NCBI RefSeq assembly: GCF_001941965.1
Contig: NZ_MKZO01000024.1
Span: 1-64,000 of the forward strand
Direction: 5' to 3'
Source of the DNA: Pseudomonas putida
GTDB taxonomy: Bacteria; Pseudomonadota; Gammaproteobacteria; Pseudomonadales; Pseudomonadaceae
DNA length: 64,000 nt
Shown: positions 33,964-43,248 of the stretch, in pieces
Layout of the letters: every line of letters starts with the position of its first letter
How positions within the stretch are numbered: position 1 is the first letter of the stretch
Translations under genes and position numbers: made by a program
The notes under the pieces: generated by a model
The model's database searches: none
Told to the model about the DNA's origin: nothing
What the model saw: only the letters and a program-made list of their open reading frames with translations

Positions 33964-35466
33964 TCAGCCCAAATCATGCCAATTGCGTTTGTCTTTATTC
34001 AGCAAATCGTTCGCGGCTGCCGGGCCATCTTCCCCGGCGGCATATTCATGCACCACGCCACCCTCCTTCCAGGCATCGAGGAACGGCTGCACCGCACGCC
34101 AGCCGTTTTCGATGTTGTCGGCGCGCTGGAACAGGGTCTGGTCGCCGGTCAGGCAGTCGTAGATCAGGGTTTCGTAACCGGTGGCCGGCTGCATCTTGAA
34201 GAAGTCCTTGTAGGCGAAACCCAGGGCGATGGTTTCCATCTCCAAGGCGGGCCCGGGACGCTTGGCCTGCAGGTCGAACCACATGCCTTCGTTGGGCTGG
34301 ATCTGGATCTTCAGGTAGTTGGGCTTGGGCCGCTCGGCATCGCTGTCGCGGAACTGCGCATACGGCGCCGGCTTGAAGCAGATGGCGATCTCGGTATCGC
34401 GCACGCTCATGCGCTTGCCGGTACGCAGGTAGAACGGCACGCCGACCCAGCGCCAGTTGTCGATCATCACCTTGAGCGCGACGTAGGTTTCGGTCTGGCT
34501 GTCCGGTTCGACCCGCGGCTCCTGGCGATAGCCCTTGAGCTTCCTGCGGCCCTGCTTGCCCTCGGTGTACTGGCCACGTACCGAGTTCTTCAAGGCCATG
34601 GCCTTCGACCAGGGCCGGATCGCACCGATGACCTTGGCCTTCTCGCTGCGCACCGCATCGGCGCCGAATGCGGCCGGTGGCTCCATGGCAACCATCGCCA
34701 GCAACTGGAACAGGTGGTTGGGGACCATGTCGCGCAATGCGCCGGTGTGGTCGTAGAAAGCTGCGCGCTCCTCGACGCCGACGGTTTCCGCTGCGGTGAT
34801 CTGCACATGGTCGATGTAGTGGTTGTTCCAGAACGACTCGAACAGACCGTTGGAAAACCGGCTGACCAGGATGTTCTGCACGGTCTCCTTGCCCAGGTAA
34901 TGGTCGATCCGGTAGATCTGCTTTTCGCTCATGACCCGCAGCAGGCTGGCGTTGAGCATCTCGGCGCTGGCCAGGTCCGAGCCGAACGGCTTTTCGATCA
35001 CCACCCGCCGAAAACCCTCGGTTTCATTCAACAGGCCGGCTGCGCCGAGACGCTGCACCACGTCGGAGAAAAACCGCGGCGCGGTGGCCAGGTAGAAGAT
35101 CGCGTTGCCATTGCGTGACCTGCCGATGTGCTTGCCGATGGCCTGGTAGGTGTCGGCGTCGAGGAAATCACCGGTCAGGTAGTCGATGCGCTTGGCCAGG
35201 CGTGCCCAGCGCTTCGGGTCGAAGCATGCCGCGCCCTCTGCGGCACCCTTGTCGCGCTCGCGCATGAAGCTTTCCAGGCGCGCGGCAAACTCGGCGCCGG
35301 TGGCCTGGTTGTGATCGACCCCGACGATGCGCAGGTTGTTGTCCAGCAGGCCGTCACGGCTGAGGTTGTAAAGCGCCGGCATCAGCAGGCGCTTGACCAG
35401 GTCGCCGCTGGCGCCGAACAGGAACAGGGTGCAGGGTGGCGCGGTTTCCACGTTGTATTGATTCAT
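33964..35466 (-). CDS. zwf: Glucose-6-phosphate 1-dehydrogenase
   Basis: A 500-residue enzyme oxidising glucose-6-phosphate to 6-phosphogluconolactone with NAD(P). The N-terminal [20 protein letters not shown] is the coenzyme-binding fold, [11 protein letters not shown] follows, and the active-site signature RIDHYLGKE is intact. The start overlaps gnd by 4 bases, so the two are translationally coupled. No pgl or hexR is adjacent, unlike the main zwf-pgl-eda cluster of pseudomonads. This is therefore probably the second copy (the zwfB type that pairs with gnd in P. putida, from memory). Confidence 0.93.
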   Translation of the reverse strand: MNQYNVETAPPCTLFLFGASGDLVKRLLMPALYNLSRDGLLDNNLRIVGVDHNQATGAEFAARLESFMRERDKGAAEGAACFDPKRWARLAKRIDYLTGDFLDADTYQAIGKHIGRSRNGNAIFYLATAPRFFSDVVQRLGAAGLLNETEGFRRVVIEKPFGSDLASAEMLNASLLRVMSEKQIYRIDHYLGKETVQNILVSRFSNGLFESFWNNHYIDHVQITAAETVGVEERAAFYDHTGALRDMVPNHLFQLLAMVAMEPPAAFGADAVRSEKAKVIGAIRPWSKAMALKNSVRGQYTEGKQGRRKLKGYRQEPRVEPDSQTETYVALKVMIDNWRWVGVPFYLRTGKRMSVRDTEIAICFKPAPYAQFRDSDAERPKPNYLKIQIQPNEGMWFDLQAKRPGPALEMETIALGFAYKDFFKMQPATGYETLIYDCLTGDQTLFQRADNIENGWRAVQPFLDAWKEGGVVHEYAAGEDGPAAANDLLNKDKRNWHDLG

Positions 35467-36443
35467 TCGGGACGCTCGACATGGCCGCCGAAACCGAAAC
35501 GCATGGCCGACAGCAGCTTGTCACCGTAGGTGCCCTGCTGCTCCCGCGAGCGGAAGCGGGCGAACAATGCGCTGCTCAACACCGGCACCGGCACCGCCTG
35601 TTCCACGGCGGCGTCGATGGTCCAGCGGCCCTCGCCACTGTCGGCGACGGCGCCGCTGTAATGACTGAGTTGCGGGTCCTGCGCCAGGGCGTCCGCGGTC
35701 AGATCCAGCAGCCAGGAGGTGACCACACTGCCGCGCCGCCAGACCTCGGCGATCTGTGCCAGGTCCAGATCAAAGCGCTGGTCCGCCGGTAGTGCCTCGC
35801 TGGCCTTGCCACGCAGGATGTCGAAGCCTTCGGCGTAAGCCTGCATCAGGCCATATTCGATGCCGTTGTGGATCATCTTGACGAAGTGTCCGGAACCGGC
35901 CGGGCCGGCGTGGATATACCCCTGCTCGGCGCGGCTTGGCTGGCCTTCGCGACCGTGGGTGCGGGGGATGCTGCCGACTCCGGGTGCCAGGCTGGCGAAC
36001 AGCGGATCGAGGCGCTCGATGATCGCCTGCTCGCCGCCGATCATCATGCAATAGCCGCGTTCCAGGCCCCAGACGCCACCCGAGGTGCCCACGTCGACGT
36101 AGTGCAGCTGGCGTTTCTGCAGCTCGCCGGCGCGGCGGATGTCGTCCTTGTAGAAACTGTTGCCACCGTCGATCAGGACGTCGTCGGCGTCCAGCAGGTC
36201 GGCCAGTTGCGCCAGGGTCTGCTCGGTCGGTTCGCCGGCCGGCAGCATCACCCAGATCGCCCGGGGCTTGCTCATCTGCTTGACCAGCGCCGGCAGGTCC
36301 TTGGCGCCTTGCGCGCCCTCCGCCACCAGCGCGTCGATCGCCGCCTGATTGCGGTCATTCACTACCACTTGATGCCCGTTTCGCATCAAGCGCCTTGCAA
36401 TATTGCCGCCCATGCGGCCCAGCCCCACGATTCCCAGTTGCAT
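35463..36443 (-). CDS. gnd: 6-phosphogluconate dehydrogenase, decarboxylating (short form)
   Basis: A 326-residue enzyme of the short, usually NAD-preferring class (the classical NADP form is about 470). It has the Rossmann motif [17 protein letters not shown], the substrate segment [15 protein letters not shown] and catalytic Lys in [13 protein letters not shown]. It converts 6-phosphogluconate to ribulose-5-phosphate and CO2. It is the first gene of a gnd-zwf operon, joined by an ATGA overlap. Pairing suggests an oxidative pentose phosphate branch run separately from the Entner-Doudoroff route. Confidence 0.93.
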   Translation of the reverse strand: MQLGIVGLGRMGGNIARRLMRNGHQVVVNDRNQAAIDALVAEGAQGAKDLPALVKQMSKPRAIWVMLPAGEPTEQTLAQLADLLDADDVLIDGGNSFYKDDIRRAGELQKRQLHYVDVGTSGGVWGLERGYCMMIGGEQAIIERLDPLFASLAPGVGSIPRTHGREGQPSRAEQGYIHAGPAGSGHFVKMIHNGIEYGLMQAYAEGFDILRGKASEALPADQRFDLDLAQIAEVWRRGSVVTSWLLDLTADALAQDPQLSHYSGAVADSGEGRWTIDAAVEQAVPVPVLSSALFARFRSREQQGTYGDKLLSAMRFGFGGHVERPE

Positions 36444-36630
36444 GTGCCGATGCTCCAGTCGATGGAAGAAGTCCTCAAGGTTAGTCCAGTGGACAGGAGC
36501 GATGGTTTCACGACGAACGGCGAGACAGTGCCCAATAAAAAAGTTCCCTCCATGGAAAAAAGAATTCAGAATCGCGCCCCGTCAAGCGTCTACGCTTCAG
36601 TTGTGTGACACGCCATTAGTGAGGTCCCCT

Positions 36631-36798
36631 ATGCAAACCCTGATCTCGGCAGCCCCGCCCCAGACGCTCTACGTCTCGATCCGCCGCGACGAACTGCAAC
36701 GCCTGAAGCAGGAGCGCGACCAGCTCCAGGAGCAGGTGGCGCGCCTCAACCTGCTGCTCCAGCAGGCCCAGTTGAACAACCACGAAATGTCCCGCTGA
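36631..36798 (+). CDS. Small coiled-coil protein
   Basis: A 55-residue protein with ATG at 36631 and GAGG nine bases upstream. After a short N-terminus (MQTLISAAPPQTLYV) it is one amphipathic helix with leucine heptads (RLKQERDQLQEQVARLNLLL), likely a dimeric zipper. No signal or membrane segment. The function is unknown. It is transcribed divergently from gnd and converges on the LysE gene. Confidence 0.65.
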   Translation: MQTLISAAPPQTLYVSIRRDELQRLKQERDQLQEQVARLNLLLQQAQLNNHEMSR

Positions 36799-36799
36799 T

Positions 36800-37408
36800 T
36801 CAGCCCAGCAATACGCGGCACCAGTAGATCACCCCCACTGCCGCCAGCAGCAACAGCATCCACGCTGACAGCCGCGACACCCACGCCCTGCAGCGTTGCG
36901 CCAGGGCGTGACGCATCAGGCCGATGTACAGCGCCAGGATGCCCAGGTCCACCACCAGCCACAGCAGGGCCAGCAGGCCGATACTGGTACCGAAGGACTC
37001 GGTCACCGGGATGAACTGTGGAAACAGGGCGACGAAGAACAGGATGTCCTTGGGGTTGGCAATCCCGATCAGGAAACCCTGCCACCAGCCGTTGGCTTTT
37101 TTCGCCGTGCCCTCCTCGCCCGCGCCACTGTCGCGCAAGCCACTGAACCCCAGCCAGCCGATGAACAGGCAGCCTGCCAGCGCGCCCCATTGCAGCACCT
37201 GCGGGCTCAGCGCCAGCGTCCCGGCCAGCACCGCCGCCGCGGCGGCCACCAGGATCAGCGACGCCGCATTGGCGCCAAGGGCCGTGCGCACGGCGCTCGC
37301 GGTACCGGAACGGCTGGCGGCATCCAGGACCAGTAGCACCACCGGCCCCGGGGTAGCGATCAGCAGGATGACAGTGCCTAGGTAGGCGATCAGCAGCGGT
37401 GTGTTCAT
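36800..37408 (-). CDS. LysE-family amino acid exporter
   Basis: A 202-residue inner-membrane protein with about six hydrophobic helices. It shows the LysE/RhtB signature LIATPGPVVLLVL near the N-terminus, a central GFLIGIANPKDILFFVALFPQF and a final helix LLLLAAVGVIYWC. Members export amino acids such as lysine, threonine or homoserine lactone. The ATG at 37408 has GGGGGAG upstream. It is divergent from a LysR regulator 95 bases away, which probably controls it. Confidence 0.9.
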   Translation of the reverse strand: MNTPLLIAYLGTVILLIATPGPVVLLVLDAASRSGTASAVRTALGANAASLILVAAAAAVLAGTLALSPQVLQWGALAGCLFIGWLGFSGLRDSGAGEEGTAKKANGWWQGFLIGIANPKDILFFVALFPQFIPVTESFGTSIGLLALLWLVVDLGILALYIGLMRHALAQRCRAWVSRLSAWMLLLLAAVGVIYWCRVLLG

Positions 37409-37502
37409 TTCTCCCCCTTCGAAGCTTTCAGTCCGCGCATTCTGGGGTGTACCTGGTACCTTGAAAAACGCAAAAAGCGCTGGCCTACTATGATTCCAAC
37501 TC

Positions 37503-38453
37503 ATGATGAGCCTGCCCGCCATGGCCGATCGCCTGCCTCCGCTCTATGCCTTGCGCGCCTTCGAGGTCGCCGCTCGCTCCTGTTCCTTTACCCGCGCGGC
37601 CGATGAACTGGCCCTGACCCAAAGCGCGATCAGCCGGCATATCCGCAGCCTGGAAAGCCATCTGGGCTGTCGCCTGTTCGAGCGCAATGGACCGCGCCTG
37701 CGCCTGACTGATGTCGGGCAGCAGTTGGCCAGGCAACTGAATGCCGGCTTCAGCCTGATCGAACAGGCTTGCCAGCCATTTCACGAAGGCGCCCGGCAAC
37801 TGCGCCTGAAAGCCCCGTCGACCCTGACCATGCATTGGCTGCTGGCGTGCCTTGAGCGGTTTCGCCAGGCGCCGGAGAGCATCGCCGTGCAGTTGGCCAG
37901 CGTGTGGATGGACCAGGACCATGTGGATTTTTCCAGCGAGCCCTATGACTGCGCCGTGCTGCTGGGCAATGGACAGTTCGGTGAGCAGGTTGAATGCCGC
38001 AAGCTGTTCGAGGAGTGGCTGATACCCATCTGTGCGCCGTCGCTGCTGGGGGACGGCAGCTGGGATGCGTCGCGTCTTGCCCGGGTTGCGCTGGTGCATC
38101 CCTCTGCCGATCGCCGGGACTGGAAGCGCTGGCTGCAGGGCAGCGGCCTGTCGGGGCAAGTCGAGCTGGACCGGGGCATTTGTTTCGACACTCTGGACCA
38201 GGGCATGGGGGCAGCGATGGCCGGGCATGGCGTGTCGATCGGCGATCTGGCGCTGGTTGCCGGGCATGTGCGCGATGGCCGGCTGGCGCTGCCGTTCCGC
38301 CAGGCCGTGGCGACCGGTGATGGCTACTACCTGGTCTGGCCGCGAGGGAGTGCCTGGGAGCAAGGGGTCGGGCGGCTGGGGGATTTTCTGATGACGCATC
38401 GGCCAATGCTGGCACTTCCCGGGATGGATGTTATTCCCCGACACCTCGCGTAA
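37503..38453 (+). CDS. LysR-family regulator (GcvA-like)
   Basis: A 316-residue LysR regulator with an N-terminal winged helix (LRAFEVAARSCSFTRAADEL, LTQSAISRHIRSLE, GCRLFERNG) and a substrate-binding domain (about 100-300). The PLYALRAFEVAAR opening is typical of the GcvA/AmpR branch. ATGs at 37503, 37506 and 37521 are all possible. It probably controls the divergent LysE exporter; LysR proteins usually bind between such gene pairs. It is followed by the MFS/EmrA operon 36 bases later, so read-through is possible. Confidence 0.88.
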   Translation: MMSLPAMADRLPPLYALRAFEVAARSCSFTRAADELALTQSAISRHIRSLESHLGCRLFERNGPRLRLTDVGQQLARQLNAGFSLIEQACQPFHEGARQLRLKAPSTLTMHWLLACLERFRQAPESIAVQLASVWMDQDHVDFSSEPYDCAVLLGNGQFGEQVECRKLFEEWLIPICAPSLLGDGSWDASRLARVALVHPSADRRDWKRWLQGSGLSGQVELDRGICFDTLDQGMGAAMAGHGVSIGDLALVAGHVRDGRLALPFRQAVATGDGYYLVWPRGSAWEQGVGRLGDFLMTHRPMLALPGMDVIPRHLA

Positions 38454-38489
38454 AGTTTTCCTACGCGCTCATGGATTACCGCCCTACCG

Positions 38490-40139
38490 ATGGACAAATA
38501 CGCCCCCCGCCAGTGGCTCCCCCACGAGAAACCCACCCTGCCCGGCTCGCCCTCGACGCCGCTGCATGCACCGGGCAAGCGCCTGGCTTATGGCGCGGTC
38601 GGCCTGCTGGTGGCGATCACCGGCGGCCTGGGCAATGCCCTGGTTACCGCCAACCTGACCTTTCTCCAGGGCGCCCTCGGCGCCACCAGCGCCGAGATGG
38701 CCTGGCTGCCCGCCGCCTTCGTCATGACCAACGTGTCGATGAACCTGCTGCTGGTGAAATTCCGCCAGGAATTTGGCCTGCGCGCGTTCACCGAGGTGTT
38801 TCTGGTGCTCTACGCGCTGGTCACCTTCGCCCACCTGTTCGTCAACGACCTCAACTCGGCGATCGCGGTGCGCGCCGCCCATGGCATGGTCGGCGCGGCC
38901 CTCAGTTCCCTGGGCCTGTATTACATGATCCAGGCCTTTCCGGCGCAGTGGCGGCTCAAGGCCATGGTGCTCGGCCTGGGCGCCTCGCAACTGGCAGTGC
39001 CGCTGGCCCGGGTATTCTCCGAAGACCTGCTGCAGATCGCCGAATGGCGCGGCCTGTACCTGTTCGAACTGGGCCTGGCCCTGGCTGCGCTGGGCTGCGT
39101 ATTGATGCTCAAGCTGCCTCCCGGCGATCGTTTCAAGACCTTCGAACCCCTGGATTTCCTGACCTTCTCGCTGATGGCCAGCGGCACCGCCCTGCTCTGC
39201 GCGGTGCTGTCCCTCGGGCGTATCGACTGGTGGCTGGATGCGCCGTGGATCGGCGTCGCCCTGGCGTCGTCCATTGCCCTGGTCTGCAGCGGCCTGGCCA
39301 TCGAGCACAACCGCAGCAACCCGTTGCTGATGACCCGCTGGCTGGGCAGCGGCGCGATTGTGCGCCTGGCCCTGTGCGTGGTGTTGATCCGCATGGTCAC
39401 CTCGGAGCAGTCCACCGGCGCGGTGGGCTTCCTGCAGGCGCTGAACATGGGCAGCGAGCAGATGCGCCAGTTGTACTGGATCATGCTCCTCGGCGCCGCG
39501 GCGGGCCTGGCCACCAGCGCCCTGACCATCAATCCGCAGCATCTGGTCCTGCCGCTGTTCATCTCCCTCGCGGCCATGGCCACCGGGGCCTTCATGGACA
39601 GTTCGTCGAGCAACCTGACGCGCCCGGCGCAGATGTATTTCAGTCAGTTCCTCCTGGCCTTCGGCAGCACCTTCTTCCTCGGCCCGAGCATGGCCCTGGG
39701 CATCGGCCATGTGCGCGCCAACCCACGCAACCTGGTGAGCTTCTCGGTGATGTTCGGGATCTGCAACAACCTCGGCGGCCTGCTGGGCGCGGCGCTGCTC
39801 GGCACGTTCCAGAGCGTGCGGGAGAAATTCCACTCCAGTCACCTGGTGGAAAACCTCAGCTACCTGGAACCCCTGGTCAACGCCAGGATCCAGAGTGGGG
39901 GCGCCGGCTACGCCGGGGTCATCGCCGACCCGGCCCTGCGCAGCGAAGCCGGCATGCGCCTGCTGGCCAGCGCCGCCACCCGCGAGGCCACTATCCTGGC
40001 CTATAACGATGTCTTCATGCTGATCGGCAGCATCGCCGTGCTGACCATGATCTGGATCTTCATCCGCAGCCTGCGCTTGCGCTATCTCGCCCGCCAGGCC
40101 GCGGCCACCACCACTCCAAGCGACGCGCCGAGCCGATGA
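38490..40139 (+). CDS. MFS efflux transporter (EmrB/DHA2-like)
   Basis: A 549-residue integral membrane protein with 12-14 predicted helices. It begins with a soluble proline-rich N-terminus, then LLVAITGGLGNALVTANLTF. The MFS scaffold includes EFGLRAFTEVFLVLYALV, a WLPAAFVMTNVSMNLL helix pair and a C-terminal VFMLIGSIAVLTMIWIFI. Its stop overlaps the start of an EmrA-type adaptor (ATGA), so the two form an EmrAB-like pump exporting drugs or metabolites. The substrate cannot be read from sequence. A TetR gene converges on the adaptor from the other strand. Confidence 0.88.
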   Translation: MDKYAPRQWLPHEKPTLPGSPSTPLHAPGKRLAYGAVGLLVAITGGLGNALVTANLTFLQGALGATSAEMAWLPAAFVMTNVSMNLLLVKFRQEFGLRAFTEVFLVLYALVTFAHLFVNDLNSAIAVRAAHGMVGAALSSLGLYYMIQAFPAQWRLKAMVLGLGASQLAVPLARVFSEDLLQIAEWRGLYLFELGLALAALGCVLMLKLPPGDRFKTFEPLDFLTFSLMASGTALLCAVLSLGRIDWWLDAPWIGVALASSIALVCSGLAIEHNRSNPLLMTRWLGSGAIVRLALCVVLIRMVTSEQSTGAVGFLQALNMGSEQMRQLYWIMLLGAAAGLATSALTINPQHLVLPLFISLAAMATGAFMDSSSSNLTRPAQMYFSQFLLAFGSTFFLGPSMALGIGHVRANPRNLVSFSVMFGICNNLGGLLGAALLGTFQSVREKFHSSHLVENLSYLEPLVNARIQSGGAGYAGVIADPALRSEAGMRLLASAATREATILAYNDVFMLIGSIAVLTMIWIFIRSLRLRYLARQAAATTTPSDAPSR

Positions 40140-41269
40140 CCCAGGAAACGCCCTCGACCACCACCACCGCCATCGCCGAAACCCCGGAAGGCGTCACCCC
40201 GCCCAGCGAACCGACCAGCCCGGCACGCACGCGCCGGGTGCACTGGCTGGCAACCCTGAGTTTTGCCGCCGTGGCCATCACCGGGATTCTCGTGGTGCTC
40301 TACGCCTGGCGCCTGCCGCCCTTCGGCAGCGCCATCGAAAGCACCGAGAACGCCATGGTGCGTGGTCAGGTGACCATCATCGGCCCGCAACTGGCCGGCT
40401 ATATCGTCGAAGTGCCGGTGCACGACTTCCAGTTCGTCAAGGCCGGCGACCTGCTGGTGCGCCTCGACGACCGCATCTACACCCAGCGCCTGGCCCAGGC
40501 CACGGCGCAGTTGCAACAGCAACGGGCGGCCCTGGCCAACAACCTGCAGCAACGCAACAGCGCCGAGGCGGTGATCGCCCAGCGCCAGGCAGCCATCGAT
40601 GATGCCGCCGCCCAGGCCACGCGCAACCAGGCCGACCTGCGCCGCAACCAGGCGCTGGCCAGCGATGGTTCGGTCTCCCGTCGCGAGCTGGACCTGAGCC
40701 GCGCCAGCCACGCCGCCGCCGTCGCCAGCCTGGCCCAGGCCAGGGCCGCTCTGGAAATCGCCCGCCAGGACCGCGAGACGGTGATCGTCAACCGCGCCGC
40801 CCTCGAAGCCGCCGTGGAAAACGCCAAGGCCGCGCTGGAACTGGCACGCATCGACCTGGACAACACCCGGGTCACCGCTCCGCGGGACGGCCAGCTCGGG
40901 CAGATCGGCACCCGGCTAGGGGCCTACGTCAACTCGGGCGCGCAACTGATGGCGCTGGTGCCGGAGGTCAAATGGGTGATCGCCAACCTGAAGGAAACCC
41001 AGATGGCCAACGTGCGCATCGGCCAGCCGGCGACCTTCACCGTGGATGCCCTGAACCACCTCAAGCTGCACGGCCATGTACAGCAGATCGCCCCGGCCAC
41101 CGGCTCGGAATTCGCCTTGCTGCAGGCTGACAATGCGACGGGCAACTTCGTCAAGATTGCCCAGCGAATTCCGGTGCGGATCACCGTGGATGAGGACCAG
41201 CCGGAGGCGCGGCATCTGCGGCCGGGGATGTCGGTGGTGGTGAGTATCGATACCCGCGACGAACGCTGA
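40136..41269 (+). CDS. HlyD/EmrA-type membrane fusion protein
   Basis: A 377-residue adaptor with one N-terminal transmembrane helix (LSFAAVAITGILVVLYAW), a biotinyl-lipoyl-like domain (RGQVTIIGPQLAGYIVEVPV), a long alpha-helical hairpin (about 110-230, rich in Ala/Gln/Arg) and TAPRDGQLGQIG closing the lipoyl fold. EmrA-type proteins link an MFS pump to an outer-membrane channel. It is coupled to the MFS gene by a 4-base overlap. It ends one base before the convergent TetR gene. Confidence 0.9.
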   Translation: MTQETPSTTTTAIAETPEGVTPPSEPTSPARTRRVHWLATLSFAAVAITGILVVLYAWRLPPFGSAIESTENAMVRGQVTIIGPQLAGYIVEVPVHDFQFVKAGDLLVRLDDRIYTQRLAQATAQLQQQRAALANNLQQRNSAEAVIAQRQAAIDDAAAQATRNQADLRRNQALASDGSVSRRELDLSRASHAAAVASLAQARAALEIARQDRETVIVNRAALEAAVENAKAALELARIDLDNTRVTAPRDGQLGQIGTRLGAYVNSGAQLMALVPEVKWVIANLKETQMANVRIGQPATFTVDALNHLKLHGHVQQIAPATGSEFALLQADNATGNFVKIAQRIPVRITVDEDQPEARHLRPGMSVVVSIDTRDER

Positions 41270-41270
41270 T

Positions 41271-41873
41271 TCACACGCCCAGGCCGTCCACCAGGGTCTG
41301 GGTCAGCTTGCGGATGCGCCGCTCGTGGGCCTCCAGGTCCGGCACATCGTCCTGCACCAGGCGCATGAACAGGGTCGAGCTGTAGTCGTTGAGGAATTCA
41401 GCGACGAACGCCACATCGAACGACGCCTTGAGCAACCCGCGCCCCTGCAACTCCCGCAGCAGTTCCGCCACCTCGTCGATCAGCCGCCGGTTCAGGTGCG
41501 AGGCGGCCTCCGGTCTCGGGGTCAGCAGCCCCAGCGGCAGCAGTTCGCGCCAGATCGCCGCCGGCAAGGCTTCCAGCTCGCGACGGATGATCCGCGACTC
41601 CAGGTGACACATGGCATCCACGGCATTGTCGAAGGCCGGCATCTGTTCCCGCGAATCGGACAGGGCACGCTGGTCGGCACGCTCCATCAGGGCCAGGAGA
41701 ATGTCCTGCTTGGTACCGAAGTAGTTGAACACCGTCGGCGTGGAAACCCCCACCTGCCCGGCGATCTGTTCCACCGTGGTGGCGTTGAAGCCTTGCGTCT
41801 CGAACAGCCCCAGGGCCGCCTCGAGAATCGCCTCGCGGCGCAGTTCCTTTTGCTTCTGGCGTAGTCCGCTCAC
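41271..41873 (-). CDS. TetR-family regulator
   Basis: A 200-residue TetR protein with an N-terminal helix-turn-helix (ILEAALGLFETQGFNATTVE, GVSTPTVFNYFGTKQDIL) and a ligand/dimer domain. It is divergent from the serine hydrolase-binding protein-porin operon, 127 bases away, and convergent with the EmrA-type gene. Two AT-rich dyads in the divergent gap (41918-41946) are candidate operators, so control of the hydrolase operon is the simplest guess. The MFS pump would need a separate site, and none is apparent. Confidence 0.88.
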   Translation of the reverse strand: MSGLRQKQKELRREAILEAALGLFETQGFNATTVEQIAGQVGVSTPTVFNYFGTKQDILLALMERADQRALSDSREQMPAFDNAVDAMCHLESRIIRRELEALPAAIWRELLPLGLLTPRPEAASHLNRRLIDEVAELLRELQGRGLLKASFDVAFVAEFLNDYSSTLFMRLVQDDVPDLEAHERRIRKLTQTLVDGLGV

Positions 41874-41917
41874 TCGTCTTCCTCGGCAGTCTGTGCAAGG
41901 TGCTGATTCTAGTAAAT

Positions 41918-41946
41918 TTTCAATTCAAATGAAATATTTTATTTGA
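41918..41946. promoter_or_regulatory. Overlapping AT-rich dyads, candidate TetR operator
   Basis: TTTCA-7-TGAAA at 41918-41934 overlaps TCAAAT-10-ATTTGA at 41925-41946. They lie about 45 bases upstream of the TetR start and 55 upstream of the hydrolase start, in the most AT-rich part of this region. Confidence 0.4.
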
Positions 41947-42000
41947 CTATAAAATTTAACGAAGATAAAAACTTGCCATCACCACCGCAGAGAGCAGTTC

Positions 42001-43239
42001 ATGAGCAACGAGTTCACCGAGGCGCTACGCAGTGCCTATCGTGCCGGCAATCCAGCCGCCGTGCCGTTGATGCAGGGGTTTCCACCGCCCCCGGAACAAC
42101 GGGTGACCTGGCACAACTTCATGACCCCGCCGCACAATCGCTGGGCCTTCCAGAACATGGAGCGGATCCGTCCGGGTATCGTCATCGAACGCGGCAGCCA
42201 GCCGGTCAGGGCGCTGCCTGCCGCCGCCAATCACCTGGAGGACTTCAGTTTCGAAAGCGCTTCGGGCGACATCCTAAGCCTGCACGAGCACCTCAAGGCC
42301 ACCCACACCGATGGCTGGCTGGTGCTCAAGGATGACCAGTTGGTGCAGGAGCTGTACGCCCTGCACCACCAGCCCCGGCAGCGGCACATCATGTTCTCGG
42401 TGACCAAGTCGCTGATCGGGATGCATGCCGAAGAGCTGGTGCAGGGCGGCGTACTGGATGACCGTCTGCCGGCCCTGCATTACGTCCCGGAATTCGCCGG
42501 CAGTGCCTTCGCCGATGCCAGCGTGCGCCAACTGATGGATATGGCGGTAGGCATCGACTACGACGAGGTCTACGACGACCCGGACTCCGGCAGCTTGCAC
42601 TTCGGCTACGCCTGCGGTCTGACCCCGGCGCCCGAAGGTATCCACGTCTGTGCCTCGCTCTATGAATACCTGCCGGGGATGCGCAAGCGCGGCGAGCATG
42701 GCGGCTTCTTTCACTACGTCACCGCCGTCACCGAAGCCCTCGGCTGGGTGATGGAACAGGCCAGCGGGCGCAGTTGCGCGCAGATGGTCGAGGCAGTCTG
42801 GCGCGAGCTGGGTTGCGAGCGCGACGCGTTCTTCGTCGCCGATCCCTGGGGGCGCAATGTCACCGGCTGCGGCTTCAACGCAACGCTCCGGGACATGGCG
42901 CGCTACGGCCAGTTGCTGCTGGACCGCGGCGAGTGCAATGGCCGCCAGCTGATTGCCCCGGCGGCCATCGATGCCGTATTGGCCGGCGCCGACCCGGCGA
43001 TCTACGCGACCAACGAAGGCTTCGCCCAGTGGAGCCCTGGCGCCACCTACAAGAGCCAGTGGTACGTCTACCCCGACGAGGCGCTGCTTGCCGTGGGGAT
43101 TCACGGGCAGATCCTCTATGTCGACTTCCAGCGCCAGGTGGTGATGGTCAAGCAGTCCTCGCAGCCGGAGGCCGAGAGCATCCTGGACATCGACACCCTG
43201 CGCCTGATCCGCGCCCTTGCTGTCTCACTACAAGAATAA
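42001..43239 (+). CDS. Serine hydrolase of the class C beta-lactamase / NylB fold
   Basis: A 412-residue enzyme with the Ser133-x-x-Lys136 motif in MFSVTKSLIG. It resembles 6-aminohexanoate-dimer hydrolases (NylB) and esterases of the penicillin-binding fold. No signal peptide is visible, so it acts in the cytoplasm. The natural substrate is unknown; amide or ester hydrolysis is inferred from the fold. It is first in an operon with a polyamine-type binding protein (9-base gap) and an outer-membrane porin-like protein, which suggests it processes an imported amide or polyamine conjugate. A TetR gene is divergent. Confidence 0.88.
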   Translation: MSNEFTEALRSAYRAGNPAAVPLMQGFPPPPEQRVTWHNFMTPPHNRWAFQNMERIRPGIVIERGSQPVRALPAAANHLEDFSFESASGDILSLHEHLKATHTDGWLVLKDDQLVQELYALHHQPRQRHIMFSVTKSLIGMHAEELVQGGVLDDRLPALHYVPEFAGSAFADASVRQLMDMAVGIDYDEVYDDPDSGSLHFGYACGLTPAPEGIHVCASLYEYLPGMRKRGEHGGFFHYVTAVTEALGWVMEQASGRSCAQMVEAVWRELGCERDAFFVADPWGRNVTGCGFNATLRDMARYGQLLLDRGECNGRQLIAPAAIDAVLAGADPAIYATNEGFAQWSPGATYKSQWYVYPDEALLAVGIHGQILYVDFQRQVVMVKQSSQPEAESILDIDTLRLIRALAVSLQE

Positions 43240-43248
43240 GGACGAGCC

